Part shown: positions 20,394 through 29,371 of the stretch, one piece after another
Layout of the letters: every line of letters begins with the position of its first letter
How positions within the stretch are numbered: position 1 is the first letter of the stretch
From: Nocardioides ganghwensis
GTDB taxonomy: Bacteria > Actinomycetota > Actinomycetes > Propionibacteriales > Nocardioidaceae
Direction of reading: 5' to 3'
DNA length: 64,000 bases
Assembly (NCBI RefSeq): GCF_014779655.1
Contig: NZ_JACXYX010000005.1
Coordinates: 124,001 to 188,000 of the forward strand
The notes under the pieces: model-generated
Told to the model about the DNA's origin: nothing
What the model saw: the letters and a program-made list of their open reading frames with translations, nothing else
Databases searched by the model: none
Made by a program: the position numbers and the translations under genes

Positions 20394-20720
20394 ATGGCAC
20401 AAAAGGTCAACATCGTTCTCGTCGACGACCTCGACGGCACCGAGGCCACCGAGACGGTGACCTTCGGCCTCGACGGCACCACCTACGAGATCGACCTCAA
20501 CGACGCCAACGCCGCCGCCCTGCGCGAGGCCATGAGCGGCTACGTCGGCCACGCCCGCAAGGTGACCGGTGGCGGTCGCCGCGGCCGCAAGTCGAGCGGC
20601 GGTTCGTCGTCGTCCAACACCAAGGACGTCCGCGAGTGGGCCAAGGCCCAGGGCATGGACGTCTCGGAGCGCGGTCGCATCTCCGCCGACGTCCAGCAGG
20701 CGTACGACGCCGCCCACTGA
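20394..20720 (+). CDS. lsr2: nucleoid-associated protein Lsr2
   Basis: H-NS-like xenogeneic silencer that binds AT-rich DNA. 108 residues. The N-terminal dimerisation domain starts MAQKVNIVLVDDLDG. A flexible GGGRRGRKSSGGSSSS linker and a C-terminal DNA-binding domain follow, whose RGR minor-groove hook is at ERGRISADV. The length matches the family. A strong hairpin ends the transcript before clpC. Confidence 0.96.
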   Translation: MAQKVNIVLVDDLDGTEATETVTFGLDGTTYEIDLNDANAAALREAMSGYVGHARKVTGGGRRGRKSSGGSSSSNTKDVREWAKAQGMDVSERGRISADVQQAYDAAH

Positions 20721-20747
20721 CCTCCGTCTCCCGGCGACACAGCGCTC

Positions 20748-20781
20748 GCGAACGGCCCCGGCACCTGCCGGGGCCGTTCGC
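20748..20781 (+). terminator. lsr2 transcription terminator
   Basis: A perfect 15-base-pair stem, 20748-20762 with 20767-20781, closes an ACCT loop 27 bases after the lsr2 stop. There is no T-run, as is common at this GC. Its right arm merges into the candidate ClgR box at 20776. Confidence 0.75.
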
Positions 20782-20792
20782 TGTGAGCGGAC
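20776..20792 (+). promoter_or_regulatory. candidate ClgR operator upstream of clpC
   Basis: GTTCGC, five bases, then GCGGAC matches the actinobacterial ClgR consensus GTTCGC-N5-GCGAAC with one mismatch. ClgR activates clp genes in Streptomyces, Corynebacterium and Mycobacterium. The site is 112 bases before the clpC start and just upstream of two promoter-like elements. Confidence 0.45.
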
Positions 20793-20809
20793 GCTCTGGT
20801 GAGTCGGGC

Positions 20810-20840
20810 GGGAACACGTAGGCTGAGGTCGGGCGTTGAG
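20810..20840 (+). promoter_or_regulatory. clpC promoter region with SigH/SigR-like and TAGGCT elements
   Basis: GGGAACA (20810-20816) and CGTTGA (20834-20839) have the sequence and roughly the spacing of SigH/SigR stress promoters (GGAA, 18-20 bases, GTT). A vegetative TAGGCT -10 lies between them at 20819-20824. Dual stress and housekeeping control of clpC is known in relatives; here it is inferred. Confidence 0.4.
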
Positions 20841-20903
20841 CCCAGTGTTCGCGCTCCCGTCCCGCGGGAGGCAGGCGGACCACGCAGACGTAGAGGAGCG
20901 CAC

Positions 20904-23477
20904 ATGTTCGAGCGGTTCACCGACCGAGCCCGGCGAGTTGTCGTGCTGGCCCAGGAAGAGGCCCGCATGCTCTCCCACAACTACATCGGGACCGAGCACA
21001 TCCTGCTCGGCCTCATCCACGAGGGCGAAGGCGTCGCCGCCAAGGCCCTCGAGTCCCTCGACATCTCCCTGGAGGCCGTGCGCGCCCAGGTCGAGGAGAT
21101 CATCGGCCAGGGCCAGCAGGCCCCGTCCGGCCACATCCCCTTCACCCCGCGCGCCAAGAAGGTGCTCGAGCTCTCGCTGCGCGAGGCGCTCCAGCTCGGC
21201 CACTCCTACATCGGCACCGAGCACATCCTGCTCGGCCTGATCCGGGAGGGCGAGGGCGTCGCGGCCCAGGTCCTGCAGAAGCTCGGCGCCGACCTCAACC
21301 GGGTCCGCCAGCAGGTCATCCAGCTGCTCAGCGGCTTCCAGGGCAAGGAGTCGGCCACGGCCGGCGCCCAGACCTCCGGTTCCGGCGGCGAGGCGCCGTC
21401 CAGCTCGCTGGTCCTCGACCAGTTCGGCCAGAACCTCACCCAGGCCGCGCGCGAGGGCAAGCTCGACCCGGTCATCGGCCGTGAGCAGGAGATCGAGCGC
21501 GTCATGCAGATCCTGTCGCGCCGTACGAAGAACAACCCCGTCCTCATCGGCGAGCCCGGTGTCGGCAAGACCACCATCGTGGCCGGCCTCGCCCAGGACA
21601 TCGTCAAGGGCAACGTGCCGGAGACGCTGAAGGACAAGCAGATCTACACGCTCGACCTCGGCGCTCTCGTCGCCGGGTCGCGCTACCGCGGTGACTTCGA
21701 GGAGCGCCTCAAGAAGGTGCTCAAGGAGATCCGCACCCGCGGCGACATCGTGCTGTTCATCGACGAGATCCACACCCTCGTCGGTGCCGGTGCGGCCGAG
21801 GGCGCGATCGACGCCGCCAGCATCCTCAAGCCGATGCTGGCCCGCGGCGAGCTGCAGACCATCGGTGCCACCACGCTCGACGAGTACCGCAAGTACCTCG
21901 AGAAGGACGCCGCGCTCGAGCGCCGCTTCCAGCCGATCCAGGTGCAGGAGCCCTCGATCGCGCACACCATCGAGATGCTCAAGGGCCTGCGCGACCGCTA
22001 CGAGGCGCACCACCGCGTCACCATCACCGACGAGGCCCTGGTCTCCGCCGCGACGCTGGCCGACCGCTACATCTCCGACCGGTTCCTGCCGGACAAGGCG
22101 ATCGACCTCATCGACGAGGCGGGCTCGCGACTGCGCATCCGCCGGATGACCGCACCGCCGGACCTGCGCGAGTACGACGAGAAGATCGCCGACGTGCGCC
22201 AGCGCAAGGAGGCGGCGATCGACGGGCAGGACTTCGAGGCCGCGGCACGGCTGCGCGACGAGGAGAAGCAGCTCTCCGCCCGCCGTGCCGAGCGCGAGAA
22301 GCAGTGGCGCGCCGGTGACCTCGACGAGATCGCCGAGGTCGACGAGGAGCTGATCGCCGAGGTTCTGGCCGTCGCCACGGGCATCCCGATCGTCAAGCTC
22401 TCCGAGGAGGAGTCCACCCGCCTGCTCAAGATGGAGGACGAGCTGCACAAGCGCGTCATCGGGCAGGAGGAGGCCGTCAAGGCCCTCAGCCGCGCGATCC
22501 GTCGTACGCGTGCCGGGCTCAAGGACCCCAAGCGCCCCGGCGGCTCGTTCATCTTCGCCGGCCCCTCCGGCGTCGGCAAGACGTGGCTGTCCAAGACGCT
22601 CGCCGAGTTCCTCTTCGGCGACGAGGACGCGCTGATCCAGCTCGACATGAGCGAGTTCTCCGAGAAGCACACGGTGTCGCGCCTGTTCGGCTCGCCTCCC
22701 GGCTACGTCGGCTACGAGGAGGGCGGCCAGCTCACCGAGAAGGTGCGCCGCAAGCCGTTCAGCGTGGTGCTCTTCGACGAGGTCGAGAAGGCGCACCCCG
22801 ACATCTTCAACAGCCTGCTGCAGATCCTCGAGGAGGGTCGCCTGACGGATTCCCAGGGTCGCGTCGTCGACTTCAAGAACACCGTCATCATCATGACCAC
22901 CAACCTCGGCACGCGCGACATCTCCAAGAGCGTCAACCTCGGCTTCGGCCAGACCGGCGATGCCGCGGGCTCCTACGAGCGGATGAAGAGCAAGGTGTCG
23001 GAGGAGCTCAAGCAGCACTTCCGCCCCGAGTTCCTCAACCGTGTCGACGAGATCGTGGTCTTCCCGCCGCTGTCGCGCGAGCAGATCATCGCGATGGTGG
23101 ACAACATGATCGACGCCGTCGAGCTGCGGCTCAAGGACCGCGACATGTCGCTCGAGCTCACGCAGCCCGCCAAGGACCTGCTGGCCGAGCGCGGCTTCGA
23201 CCCGGTCCTCGGTGCCCGACCGCTGCGCCGCACGGTGCAGCGCGAGATCGAGGACGTGCTCGCCGAGAAGATGCTCTTCGGCGAGGTCGGCCCCGGCCAG
23301 ATCGTGCTGGTGGACGTCGAGGGCGAGGGCGTGGAGGCGAAGTTCACCTTCCGCGGCCAGAAGAACTCCGCCGTCCCCGACATGCCGCCGCTCGAGACGG
23401 TGGTCGAGGGTCCGGTCGGCGACGGTCCGGACGACTCGGCCGGCCCGACGGACGTGCCGAAGGCCAACGAGTCCTGA
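20904..23477 (+). CDS. clpC: ATP-dependent Clp protease ATPase subunit ClpC
   Basis: HSP100 unfoldase feeding substrates to ClpP. 857 residues. Two N-terminal Clp_N repeats (about 3-145) are followed by the first AAA+ domain with GEPGVGKT at about 216-223. A UVR-type middle domain ([15 protein letters not shown]) and a second AAA+ domain with GPSGVGKT and sensor motifs come next, and then an acidic tail. The ATG at 20904 has an AGAGGAG ribosome site five bases upstream; a GTG at 20799 would add 35 non-conserved residues. It converges on mutY across a shared hairpin. Confidence 0.96.
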   Translation: MFERFTDRARRVVVLAQEEARMLSHNYIGTEHILLGLIHEGEGVAAKALESLDISLEAVRAQVEEIIGQGQQAPSGHIPFTPRAKKVLELSLREALQLGHSYIGTEHILLGLIREGEGVAAQVLQKLGADLNRVRQQVIQLLSGFQGKESATAGAQTSGSGGEAPSSSLVLDQFGQNLTQAAREGKLDPVIGREQEIERVMQILSRRTKNNPVLIGEPGVGKTTIVAGLAQDIVKGNVPETLKDKQIYTLDLGALVAGSRYRGDFEERLKKVLKEIRTRGDIVLFIDEIHTLVGAGAAEGAIDAASILKPMLARGELQTIGATTLDEYRKYLEKDAALERRFQPIQVQEPSIAHTIEMLKGLRDRYEAHHRVTITDEALVSAATLADRYISDRFLPDKAIDLIDEAGSRLRIRRMTAPPDLREYDEKIADVRQRKEAAIDGQDFEAAARLRDEEKQLSARRAEREKQWRAGDLDEIAEVDEELIAEVLAVATGIPIVKLSEEESTRLLKMEDELHKRVIGQEEAVKALSRAIRRTRAGLKDPKRPGGSFIFAGPSGVGKTWLSKTLAEFLFGDEDALIQLDMSEFSEKHTVSRLFGSPPGYVGYEEGGQLTEKVRRKPFSVVLFDEVEKAHPDIFNSLLQILEEGRLTDSQGRVVDFKNTVIIMTTNLGTRDISKSVNLGFGQTGDAAGSYERMKSKVSEELKQHFRPEFLNRVDEIVVFPPLSREQIIAMVDNMIDAVELRLKDRDMSLELTQPAKDLLAERGFDPVLGARPLRRTVQREIEDVLAEKMLFGEVGPGQIVLVDVEGEGVEAKFTFRGQKNSAVPDMPPLETVVEGPVGDGPDDSAGPTDVPKANES

Positions 23478-23493
23478 GCAGCGAGGCCTGATC

Positions 23494-23552
23494 GACGCAG
23501 GTCGTCAGCAGATCACCCCGGGAGCGCCCAGCGCCCCGGGGTGACCTGCGTC
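23494..23552. terminator. shared clpC/mutY terminator hairpin
   Basis: An outer stem of about ten pairs (GACGCAGGTC at 23494, GACCTGCGTC ending 23552) encloses an inner nine-pair stem (CACCCCGGG at 23514-23522, CCCGGGGTG at 23535-23543). The right part lies within the last codons and stop of mutY. It should act in both directions between the convergent genes. Confidence 0.6.
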
Positions 23553-24394
23553 AGGAGCCCGTCGGCGACCAGGCCGGTCAGGCACCGCTCGCGCTGGTCC
23601 GTGGCCGGCCACGCCGCCGCGACCTGGTCGGCCGAGACCGAGTCGCCCTCGCGCGCCAGCGCCATGATGCGTCCGCGGCACTGCCGGTCGGTGCCGTCCC
23701 ACGCCTGGCCGCGCCGGGGCGGGCCGTCGTACGCCGGGAAGCCGGCCGCTCGCCACCTGCACTCCGTCGCGATCGGGCAGGCGTCGCACGCCGGCCGGCG
23801 CGCGGTGCACACGAGCGCGCCGAGCTCCATCGTCGCGACGGCCCACGTGGCTGCCGTGGGCTCGTCGGCGGGGAGCAGCGCGGTCGCCACGTCGCGCTCG
23901 GCGCGGGTGACGGCCGGCGCGGGGAGCTCCCGGCCGGAGACCGCGCGCACCAGGACCCGCCGGACGTTGGTGTCGAGGACGACGTGCCGCTGGCCGAAGG
24001 CGAAGCTGGCGACGGCGGAGGCGGTGTAGTCCCCGACGCCGGGCAGCGCGACCAGGTCGTCGTACGAGCGGGGCACCTCTCCGTCGTGCCGCTCGACGAT
24101 CGCCACGGCGGCGGCGTGCAGCCGCAGGGCGCGGCGCGGGTAGCCGAGCCGGCCCCACATGCGTACGGCCTCGCCGGTGGTGTCCGCGGCCAGGTCGGCG
24201 GGCGCGGGCCAGCGCTCCAGCCAGGCCGCGTGCACCGGGAGCACCCGGACGACGGGAGTCTGCTGGAGCATGAACTCGCTGACCATCACCGACCAGGGCG
24301 TCGCGGCCTCCCCGCGCCAGGGCAGCTCGCGCGCGTGGGTGTCGTACCAGTCGAGCACGGCGTCGTGCAGCGCACGGGTCTCGGGGGCGTCCAT
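23513..24394 (-). CDS. mutY: A/G-specific adenine glycosylase
   Basis: Removes adenine mispaired with 8-oxoguanine. 293 residues. Glu40 in SEFMLQQT and Asp141 in VLDTNVRR are the catalytic pair. The helix-hairpin-helix ALPGVGDYTA is at about 117-126. The 4Fe-4S ligands are Cys196, 203, 206 and 212 with the canonical 6-2-5 spacing. The C-terminal NUDIX-like domain that reads 8-oxoG is shortened to about 70 residues without a recognisable Nudix box. The ATG has a minus-strand TACGAT eight bases upstream. Confidence 0.93.
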   Translation of the reverse strand: MDAPETRALHDAVLDWYDTHARELPWRGEAATPWSVMVSEFMLQQTPVVRVLPVHAAWLERWPAPADLAADTTGEAVRMWGRLGYPRRALRLHAAAVAIVERHDGEVPRSYDDLVALPGVGDYTASAVASFAFGQRHVVLDTNVRRVLVRAVSGRELPAPAVTRAERDVATALLPADEPTAATWAVATMELGALVCTARRPACDACPIATECRWRAAGFPAYDGPPRRGQAWDGTDRQCRGRIMALAREGDSVSADQVAAAWPATDQRERCLTGLVADGLLTQVTPGRWALPG

Positions 24395-24402
24395 CGCCCG
24401 CG

Positions 24403-24462
24403 ATCGTAGGTGAGCCGGTGCGCCTCCGCAGAGACGGGCCGCTCGCTGCCTAGCCTGACCCC
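24403..24462. promoter_or_regulatory. divergent mutY / 24463 promoters
   Basis: A minus-strand TACGAT (24408-24403) sits eight bases from the mutY ATG, and a plus-strand TAGCCT (24451-24456) six bases from the ATG at 24463. Both genes are probably leaderless. Confidence 0.4.
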
Positions 24463-25284
24463 ATGGCGACGACCGTACGACCTCGCGGGCCGCTGCCGGC
24501 CCGGGTCTACTGGACCCGGCGCCTCGTGGTCATCGGCATCCCGCTGCTGCTCGTCGTCGTGCTCGCGCGCGTGCTCGGCGGCTCGTCCGACGCCAGGGAC
24601 GGCGGGGGCGGGACCGCCACGCAGGCGGGTGCCACGGTCGAGACCACCCCGGCCCCGGTCGCGGGGCCGACCTCGCAGGTGGCGCCCGGCAAGGGCAAGA
24701 AGGGCAAGAAGGGCAGGAAGCGCGACCAGGTCCCGCAGGAGACCGTTCCGCCGGAGCCGGTCCTGGCCGAGCCGTCAGGGCCGTGCGAGCCGTCCGACAT
24801 CGTCGCCACCCCGGCGATCGCGTCGGCCGCCGGTGGCGCCGACATCCCGATCACGATCAACCTGCGCACCGTCGTCACCGAGGCCTGCACGTGGCAGGCG
24901 TCGCCGGAGACGATGACCGTGACCATCACGTCCGGCAGCGACTACATCTGGAGCAGCCGGGAGTGCCCCGCGTCCATCCCCCCGCAGGACGTCGTGGTCC
25001 GGCAGGCCGTCGACGCGCCCGTCGTCGTCACGTGGTCGGCGCGCCGCTCCGACGAGGGATGCACGAGGTGGACCGACTGGGCGAGGGTCGGCTTCTACCA
25101 CGTGCAGGCCGCCGCCCTGGGCGGACAGGGCACCGACGTCCAGTTCGAGCTGGTCGGTCGGCAGCCCGAGGTGATCACCCAGACCGCCGAGCCGCAGCAG
25201 CAGGGCGGCAAGAAGAACCGGGACAAGGACACGGACACCTCGCACACGCCCGGTGAGGACGGCGCGGGCAACTCCGCCGGCTGA
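24463..25284 (+). CDS. single-pass membrane protein with lysine-rich linker, unknown function
   Basis: 273 residues. A basic N-terminus and one membrane segment (about 22-44, VVIGIPLLLVVVLARVL) anchor an extracytoplasmic region. A Thr/Ala/Pro stretch leads to a Lys-rich repeat (KGKKGKKGRK, about 75-86). A beta-rich domain of about 150 residues follows with four Cys, two Trp motifs and CEPSDIVATP at its start. The C-terminus is Gln/Lys/Asp-rich and disordered. The same gene order near mutY is common, but I do not recognise the domain. Start set by TAGCCT six bases upstream. Confidence 0.65.
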   Translation: MATTVRPRGPLPARVYWTRRLVVIGIPLLLVVVLARVLGGSSDARDGGGGTATQAGATVETTPAPVAGPTSQVAPGKGKKGKKGRKRDQVPQETVPPEPVLAEPSGPCEPSDIVATPAIASAAGGADIPITINLRTVVTEACTWQASPETMTVTITSGSDYIWSSRECPASIPPQDVVVRQAVDAPVVVTWSARRSDEGCTRWTDWARVGFYHVQAAALGGQGTDVQFELVGRQPEVITQTAEPQQQGGKKNRDKDTDTSHTPGEDGAGNSAG

Positions 25285-25361
25285 GTGCCGTAGTCAGGCC
25301 CTTCGGCCCTGCCCCTCCCCGCGTCCGCGCGGGATGCTGGTCGTGTCCGAGGAGGTGTGTC

Positions 25362-25670
25362 ATGAGGACCCTCGAGAGGCGCGGCGTCCTTCCCGGCGCG
25401 AGTGTCGCCGGACCCGTCACCCTGGTGCTGGGGGTGCTGTTCACGCTGGCCGTCGCGTACGCGTACGTGCTCAGCCTCGCCGACGGGGTGAACCCGCCCG
25501 ACTGGGCGCGCGTCGTCGGGCTGGTGTGGCTCCCGGTCGGCCTGGCCGGTGTGCCGATCGGCTACTACTGGTCGCGGGACGGGGACCGGCAGCGCCTGGC
25601 CGAGGTCGGGGTCGCCCTCGCCCTGGTCGGCGCGGTGGCCCTCGTGGCCCTCGTGGTCGCGTTGGGGTGA
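25362..25670 (+). CDS. small three-helix membrane protein, unknown function
   Basis: 102 residues with three predicted membrane segments (about 15-38, 48-66, 82-102). An AGGAGG ribosome site six bases before the ATG supports the start. It is followed five bases later by a second small membrane protein gene with a GGGAG ribosome site, so the two are probably co-translated. No family is recognised. Confidence 0.6.
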   Translation: MRTLERRGVLPGASVAGPVTLVLGVLFTLAVAYAYVLSLADGVNPPDWARVVGLVWLPVGLAGVPIGYYWSRDGDRQRLAEVGVALALVGAVALVALVVALG

Positions 25671-25675
25671 GGGAG

Positions 25676-26038
25676 ATGTCGACCGACGTACGCACCGGGC
25701 CGGACGCCCGGAGGTCCCTGTCCCGGGCCTGGTGGTCGCTGCTCGGCTTCGTGGTGACCTTCCCCCTCGCCTTCGTCATCGGCGAGGGCATCGCCTCCGC
25801 GCTGGGGCACCCGTCGGGCGGCTCCGAGGACGCCGAGTGGTGGGTCATGGTGCTCGCCGCGGTCCCGGCGCTGGTCGTGTTCGTGCTGCCGGCCGTGCTG
25901 GCGGTGCACTACGGGCGCCGCGCGATGCGGCTCGGCGAACCCCGCGGCCGCTACCCGATGGTCGTCGCCGTGGTCGTGGCGGGCGGCTTCGTGCTGCTCA
26001 ACCTCGTGTCCGCGATCGGCGTGCTGCTGCTGGAGTAG
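25676..26038 (+). CDS. small membrane protein, unknown function
   Basis: 120 residues with three predicted membrane helices. WWSLLGFVVTFPLAFVIGEGIA begins the first, then a polar acidic loop (HPSGGSEDAE), and two further helices separated by a basic loop YGRRAMRLGEPRGRYP. It starts five bases after the preceding small membrane gene and probably forms a two-gene unit with it. The tail is followed by the 26099-26211 repeats. Confidence 0.6.
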   Translation: MSTDVRTGPDARRSLSRAWWSLLGFVVTFPLAFVIGEGIASALGHPSGGSEDAEWWVMVLAAVPALVVFVLPAVLAVHYGRRAMRLGEPRGRYPMVVAVVVAGGFVLLNLVSAIGVLLLE

Positions 26039-26098
26039 GGGCCGGTCCGCCGCTGCTCGGGTGGGCGGTGCGTGAGCGACATGCGGGGCACTCGGCAC

Positions 26099-26211
26099 GT
26101 GGGTGGGCCACCGCTGGCGGGCGTGTCGGCGTACGCCGCGCTGGTGGGCGGTGCCACAGCCACATTCCCGCGCAGGGCCATGTGGGTGGGCCACCGCTGG
26201 CGGGCGTGTCG
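26099..26211 (+). repeat. 30-base direct repeat pair with inverted flanks
   Basis: A 30-base sequence starting GTGGGTGGGCCACCGC occurs identically at 26099-26128 and 26182-26211, 83 bases apart. A shorter, diverged copy of its core is at 26254-26270, at the end of disA. The preceding bases (ACATGC.../ACATTC...) also resemble each other, and CCACAT...ATGTGG forms an inverted repeat before the second copy. It fills the 232-base gap between the small membrane gene and disA. Confidence 0.8.
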
Positions 26212-26270
26212 CGTGCTCGATCTGGCCGGTCCGACGCGACGGCCTCGTTCCTCGGCCGCCGCTGGCCGGC

Positions 26271-27365
26271 TCAGATGTAGCGCTCGGTGATGCTCGACTC
26301 GGCGAGGCGGGACAGCCCCTCGCGTACGCTCCGCGCGCGCAGCTCGCCGACGCCCTCGACGGCCTGGAGGTCGTCGATGCCGGCGGAGAGCAGCTGCTGG
26401 AGCCCGCCGAAGTGATCGACGAGGCGGTCGACGACGGCGGCCGGCAGGCGCGGGACCTTGGCGAGCAGGCGGTAGCCGCGGGGGGCCACGGCCGCGTCGA
26501 GGTGCTCGGCGCCGCCGAGGCCGATCGCGCGGGCCACCGAGGCCGGGTCGACGAGCTCGGTCGGCGACAGCGCCTCGAGCTCGGCGAGGTGGGAGGCGGG
26601 GCTGGCGTGACGGCGTCGGCCGCCGGGGAGGTAGTCGCGCACGACCAGCTCGCGCTCGGCGTCGACGCCGGTCACGAGCTCCTCGAGCTGGAGGGACAGC
26701 AGGCGTCCGTCGGTGCCGAGCTCGAGGACGTAGTCCTCGATCTCGCGGGCGATCCGGATGACCATCTCGAGGCGCTGGGCGACGACCGCGACGTCGCGCA
26801 CGGTCACCAGGTCCTCGATCTCGAGCGCGGACAGGGTGGCCGAGACCTCGTCGAGGCGGAGCTTGTAGCGCTCGAGCGTCGCGAGCGCCTGGTTGGCGCG
26901 GGACAGGATCTTGCCGGAGTCCTCGAGGACGTGGCGGATCTCGCCGACGTAGGCCGCGATGATCTGCATCGACTGCGACACCGAGATGACCGGGTGGCCG
27001 GTCTGCTTGGCCACCCGCTCCGCCGTCCGGTGCCGGGTGCCGGTCTCCTCGGAGGGGATCGTGTGGTCGGGCATCAGGTGGACCGCCGCGCGGTGGACCC
27101 GGGTGATGTCCTTGTCGAGGATGATCGCGCCGTCCATCTTGGCCAGCTCGCGCAGGCCGGTGGCGGTGAACGGCACGTCGAGGGTGAAGCCGCCGGTCGC
27201 GATCGACTCGACCGTCTTGTCCTGGCCGAGCACGATCAACGCGCCCGTACGCCCGCGCAGGATCCGTTCGAGCCCGTCACGCAGCGGGGTGCCCGGTGCG
27301 ATCGAGGCCAGGGTCGCGCGCAGCCGCAGCTGCTCGTCGATGCGCTCTGCCACCGGTCCCTCCAC
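26271..27365 (-). CDS. disA: DNA integrity scanning protein DisA (diadenylate cyclase)
   Basis: Makes c-di-AMP from ATP and pauses at branched DNA. 364 residues. The DAC domain has DGAIILD (Asp78 onward) and RHR at about 111-113, the two catalytic motifs. A helical linker and a C-terminal HhH domain ([19 protein letters not shown]) follow. The GTG at 27365 has GGAGGGCAG just upstream; a GTG four codons later behind GGAGGGACCG is an equally good start. It lies 104 bases after radA and is probably co-transcribed, the usual arrangement. Confidence 0.95.
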   Translation of the reverse strand: MEGPVAERIDEQLRLRATLASIAPGTPLRDGLERILRGRTGALIVLGQDKTVESIATGGFTLDVPFTATGLRELAKMDGAIILDKDITRVHRAAVHLMPDHTIPSEETGTRHRTAERVAKQTGHPVISVSQSMQIIAAYVGEIRHVLEDSGKILSRANQALATLERYKLRLDEVSATLSALEIEDLVTVRDVAVVAQRLEMVIRIAREIEDYVLELGTDGRLLSLQLEELVTGVDAERELVVRDYLPGGRRRHASPASHLAELEALSPTELVDPASVARAIGLGGAEHLDAAVAPRGYRLLAKVPRLPAAVVDRLVDHFGGLQQLLSAGIDDLQAVEGVGELRARSVREGLSRLAESSITERYI

Positions 27366-27469
27366 CTGCCCTCCGTGGGGCGACCCCGTGCGCCCCGGTG
27401 AAGTGTAGGGGCGAGTCGCGCCACCGCGCCGATTTCGTGAGCAAGCCGTGACCTGCGGGGGCGCGGCGT

Positions 27470-28867
27470 CTAGAGCGGTGGCGTCAGGTCGAGCGTGAGC
27501 AGGGCCCCGACCACGTCGTCGACCTCGACCACGCGCAGGCCGTCGACCATGCGGCGCGTCGGGATCCCGCGCTCGCTGGGCAGCGCCCGGCCGCGGGGGA
27601 CCACGGCCACCTTGAAGCCGAGCCGGGACGCCTCGGCGATGCGTTGCGGCAGGTCGCGGACCCGGCGGAGCTCACCGGCGAGGCCGATCTCGCCGATCGC
27701 CACCGCTCCGCGCGGCGGCGGGACGCCGAGGTGGGAGCTGGCGACGGCCACGGCGATGGCGAGGTCGGCCGCCGGGTCGTGCAGCTTGGCGCCGCCGACG
27801 GTCGCCACGAAGGTGTCGCTGCCGGCGATGCGGAGGCCGGCGTGGCGCTGGAGCACCGCGAGCACCATGTCGACGCGCGACGTCTCGACGCCCGAGACGG
27901 TACGGCGCGGGCGCTCCAGTGGTGAGGGCGTCAGCAGCGCCTGCACCTCGGCGAGCAGCGGGCGCCGGCCCTCCATGGTGACCGCCACGCAGGTGCCGGA
28001 GACGTCCTGGGTGTGGTGCTCGACGAAGAGGCCGGTCGGGTCGGTGACGGCCTGGATGCCCTCGGAGGACAGGTCGAAGCACCCGACCTCGTCGACCGGG
28101 CCGTAGCGGTTCTTCATCGCGCGGACCATCCGGAATCGGGAGTTGCGGTCGCCCTCGAAGTGGAGGACCACGTCGACGAGGTGCTCGAGCACCCGCGGGC
28201 CGGCGATCGAGCCGTCCTTGGTGACGTGGCCGACGATCATCGTGGTGATGTTGCGGGTCTTGGCGACGCGGATGAGCGCGGCGGCGACCTCCTTGACCTG
28301 CGTCACCCCGCCCGGCACCCCGTCGATGCCGGAGGCGCCGATGGTCTGCACGGAGTCGACGACCAGCAGCGTGGGGCGCACGTCCTCGATGTGGGTCAGC
28401 ACGGCCCCGAGGTCGGTCTCCGCCGCGAGGAACAGCTCGTCGTGCACGCCGCCCGTGCGGTCGGCGCGCAGGCGCACCTGGGCCGCGGACTCCTCGCCGG
28501 TGACGTAGAGGGTGCGCTGGCGGGTCCGGGCGGTCTGGGCGGCCACCTCGAGCAGCAGCGTGCTCTTGCCGACGCCGGGCTCGCCGGCGAGCAGGATCGC
28601 GGCCCCCGGCACCAGCCCACCGCCGAGGACGCGGTCGAGCTCGGGCACGCCGCTCGTGCGGGCGACGGACTCGGTGATCGCCACCTGGCCGATCGGCACG
28701 GCCGGGGTCGACACGGGCCCGGCGGCGGCGCGCAGGGTCGGCGCGCCGGCCTCGACGACCGAGCCCCACGCCTGGCACTCCCCGCACCGGCCGACCCACT
28801 TGGCCGTCTCCCACCCGCACTCGGTGCACCGGTAGGAGGAGCGGGTCCGGGCGGTCTTCGTCGACAT
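27470..28867 (-). CDS. radA: DNA repair protein RadA
   Basis: RecA-like, hexameric branch-migration helicase. 465 residues. An N-terminal C4 zinc finger (Cys14, Cys17, Cys28, Cys31), Walker A GEPGVGKS at about 95-102, the RadA-specific KNRYG motif near the middle, and a C-terminal Lon-protease-like domain ([17 protein letters not shown]). The ATG at 28867 is preferred because TAGCGT lies seven bases upstream on the minus strand; an upstream GTG would add 20 weak residues. Confidence 0.95.
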   Translation of the reverse strand: MSTKTARTRSSYRCTECGWETAKWVGRCGECQAWGSVVEAGAPTLRAAAGPVSTPAVPIGQVAITESVARTSGVPELDRVLGGGLVPGAAILLAGEPGVGKSTLLLEVAAQTARTRQRTLYVTGEESAAQVRLRADRTGGVHDELFLAAETDLGAVLTHIEDVRPTLLVVDSVQTIGASGIDGVPGGVTQVKEVAAALIRVAKTRNITTMIVGHVTKDGSIAGPRVLEHLVDVVLHFEGDRNSRFRMVRAMKNRYGPVDEVGCFDLSSEGIQAVTDPTGLFVEHHTQDVSGTCVAVTMEGRRPLLAEVQALLTPSPLERPRRTVSGVETSRVDMVLAVLQRHAGLRIAGSDTFVATVGGAKLHDPAADLAIAVAVASSHLGVPPPRGAVAIGEIGLAGELRRVRDLPQRIAEASRLGFKVAVVPRGRALPSERGIPTRRMVDGLRVVEVDDVVGALLTLDLTPPL

Positions 28868-29246
28868 GGAGGCAACGCTAGGTGAGCCCACCGACACCCG
28901 CGCCCCGGCGCGCCCGGTCCGGACCACGTCTCCACAGGCGGGTCCGCAGGCTGTGGATCACGCCCGGATCCTGTGGACGAAGGACCCCACGGCTGGGGAC
29001 GGACGCCCGCGACCGGTGGACGGGACGTGGAGGAGCAGATCGACTGGTGGAACCCCTTGCGCGCGACTCGTACGACCGCGTAGAACTTCTCCCACGCAGC
29101 CCGGCAACGGGCCGCGGGGCAGCTCGGGGACGAGGGTCCACCCGGCTGGGATGCTTCGGCGGACCGGCCGCCGCGACTGGGTGACGCAGGCGCGGGGACC
29201 ATCGGAGACGAGCCGTCGACCGGAGGTCGTCACACGATCCGGTCAC
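28868..29246. other. gap upstream of radA with DnaA-box-like motifs
   Basis: No convincing gene: the open frames here have no start signals or recognisable domains. The first 110 bases hold the radA promoter and three DnaA-box-like nonamers: GTCTCCACA (28928-28936), TGTGGATCA (28952-28960) and TGTGGACGA (28972-28980), the last two exactly 20 bases apart. Beyond 29000 I see nothing specific until the 29247 hairpin. Confidence 0.45.
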
Positions 29247-29285
29247 TGAAGGGCCCTTGCGACTCATACTCGCAAGGGCCCTTCA
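29247..29285. terminator. perfect 16-pair hairpin
   Basis: The arms 29247-29262 and 29270-29285 are perfectly complementary (16 pairs) around a seven-base CTCATAC loop; the arms contain GGGCCC. It lies between the radA promoter and the LacI gene and probably insulates them. A protein-binding role cannot be excluded. Confidence 0.7.
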
Positions 29286-29336
29286 CCCGTTGGGCGGGCG
29301 TGTCGAGCGCGCGTCGGGGCTTATGCTCACCTTGAT

Positions 29337-29348
29337 TGGATCGATCTA
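29337..29348 (+). promoter_or_regulatory. candidate LacI-type operator
   Basis: TGGATCGATCTA is a 12-base palindrome with a central CG and one mismatch, the geometry of LacI/GalR operators, located 24 bases before the LacI gene start. A second CGATCG is at 29352. Autoregulation is inferred. Confidence 0.4.
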
Positions 29349-29371
29349 GGGCGATCGAGGGGGAGTGGGTC

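Noticed and set aside
23497..24394. Possible frameshift or C-terminal truncation of mutY
   Set aside because: The catalytic and Fe-S domains are intact and the short C-terminus with a stop inside a terminator hairpin is common in actinobacterial MutY.
28866..29267. Open frames of 90-129 codons on both strands between radA and LacI
   Set aside because: No ribosome site or TANNNT at the right distance, Arg/Pro-rich shadow-like composition, and mutual overlap on both strands.
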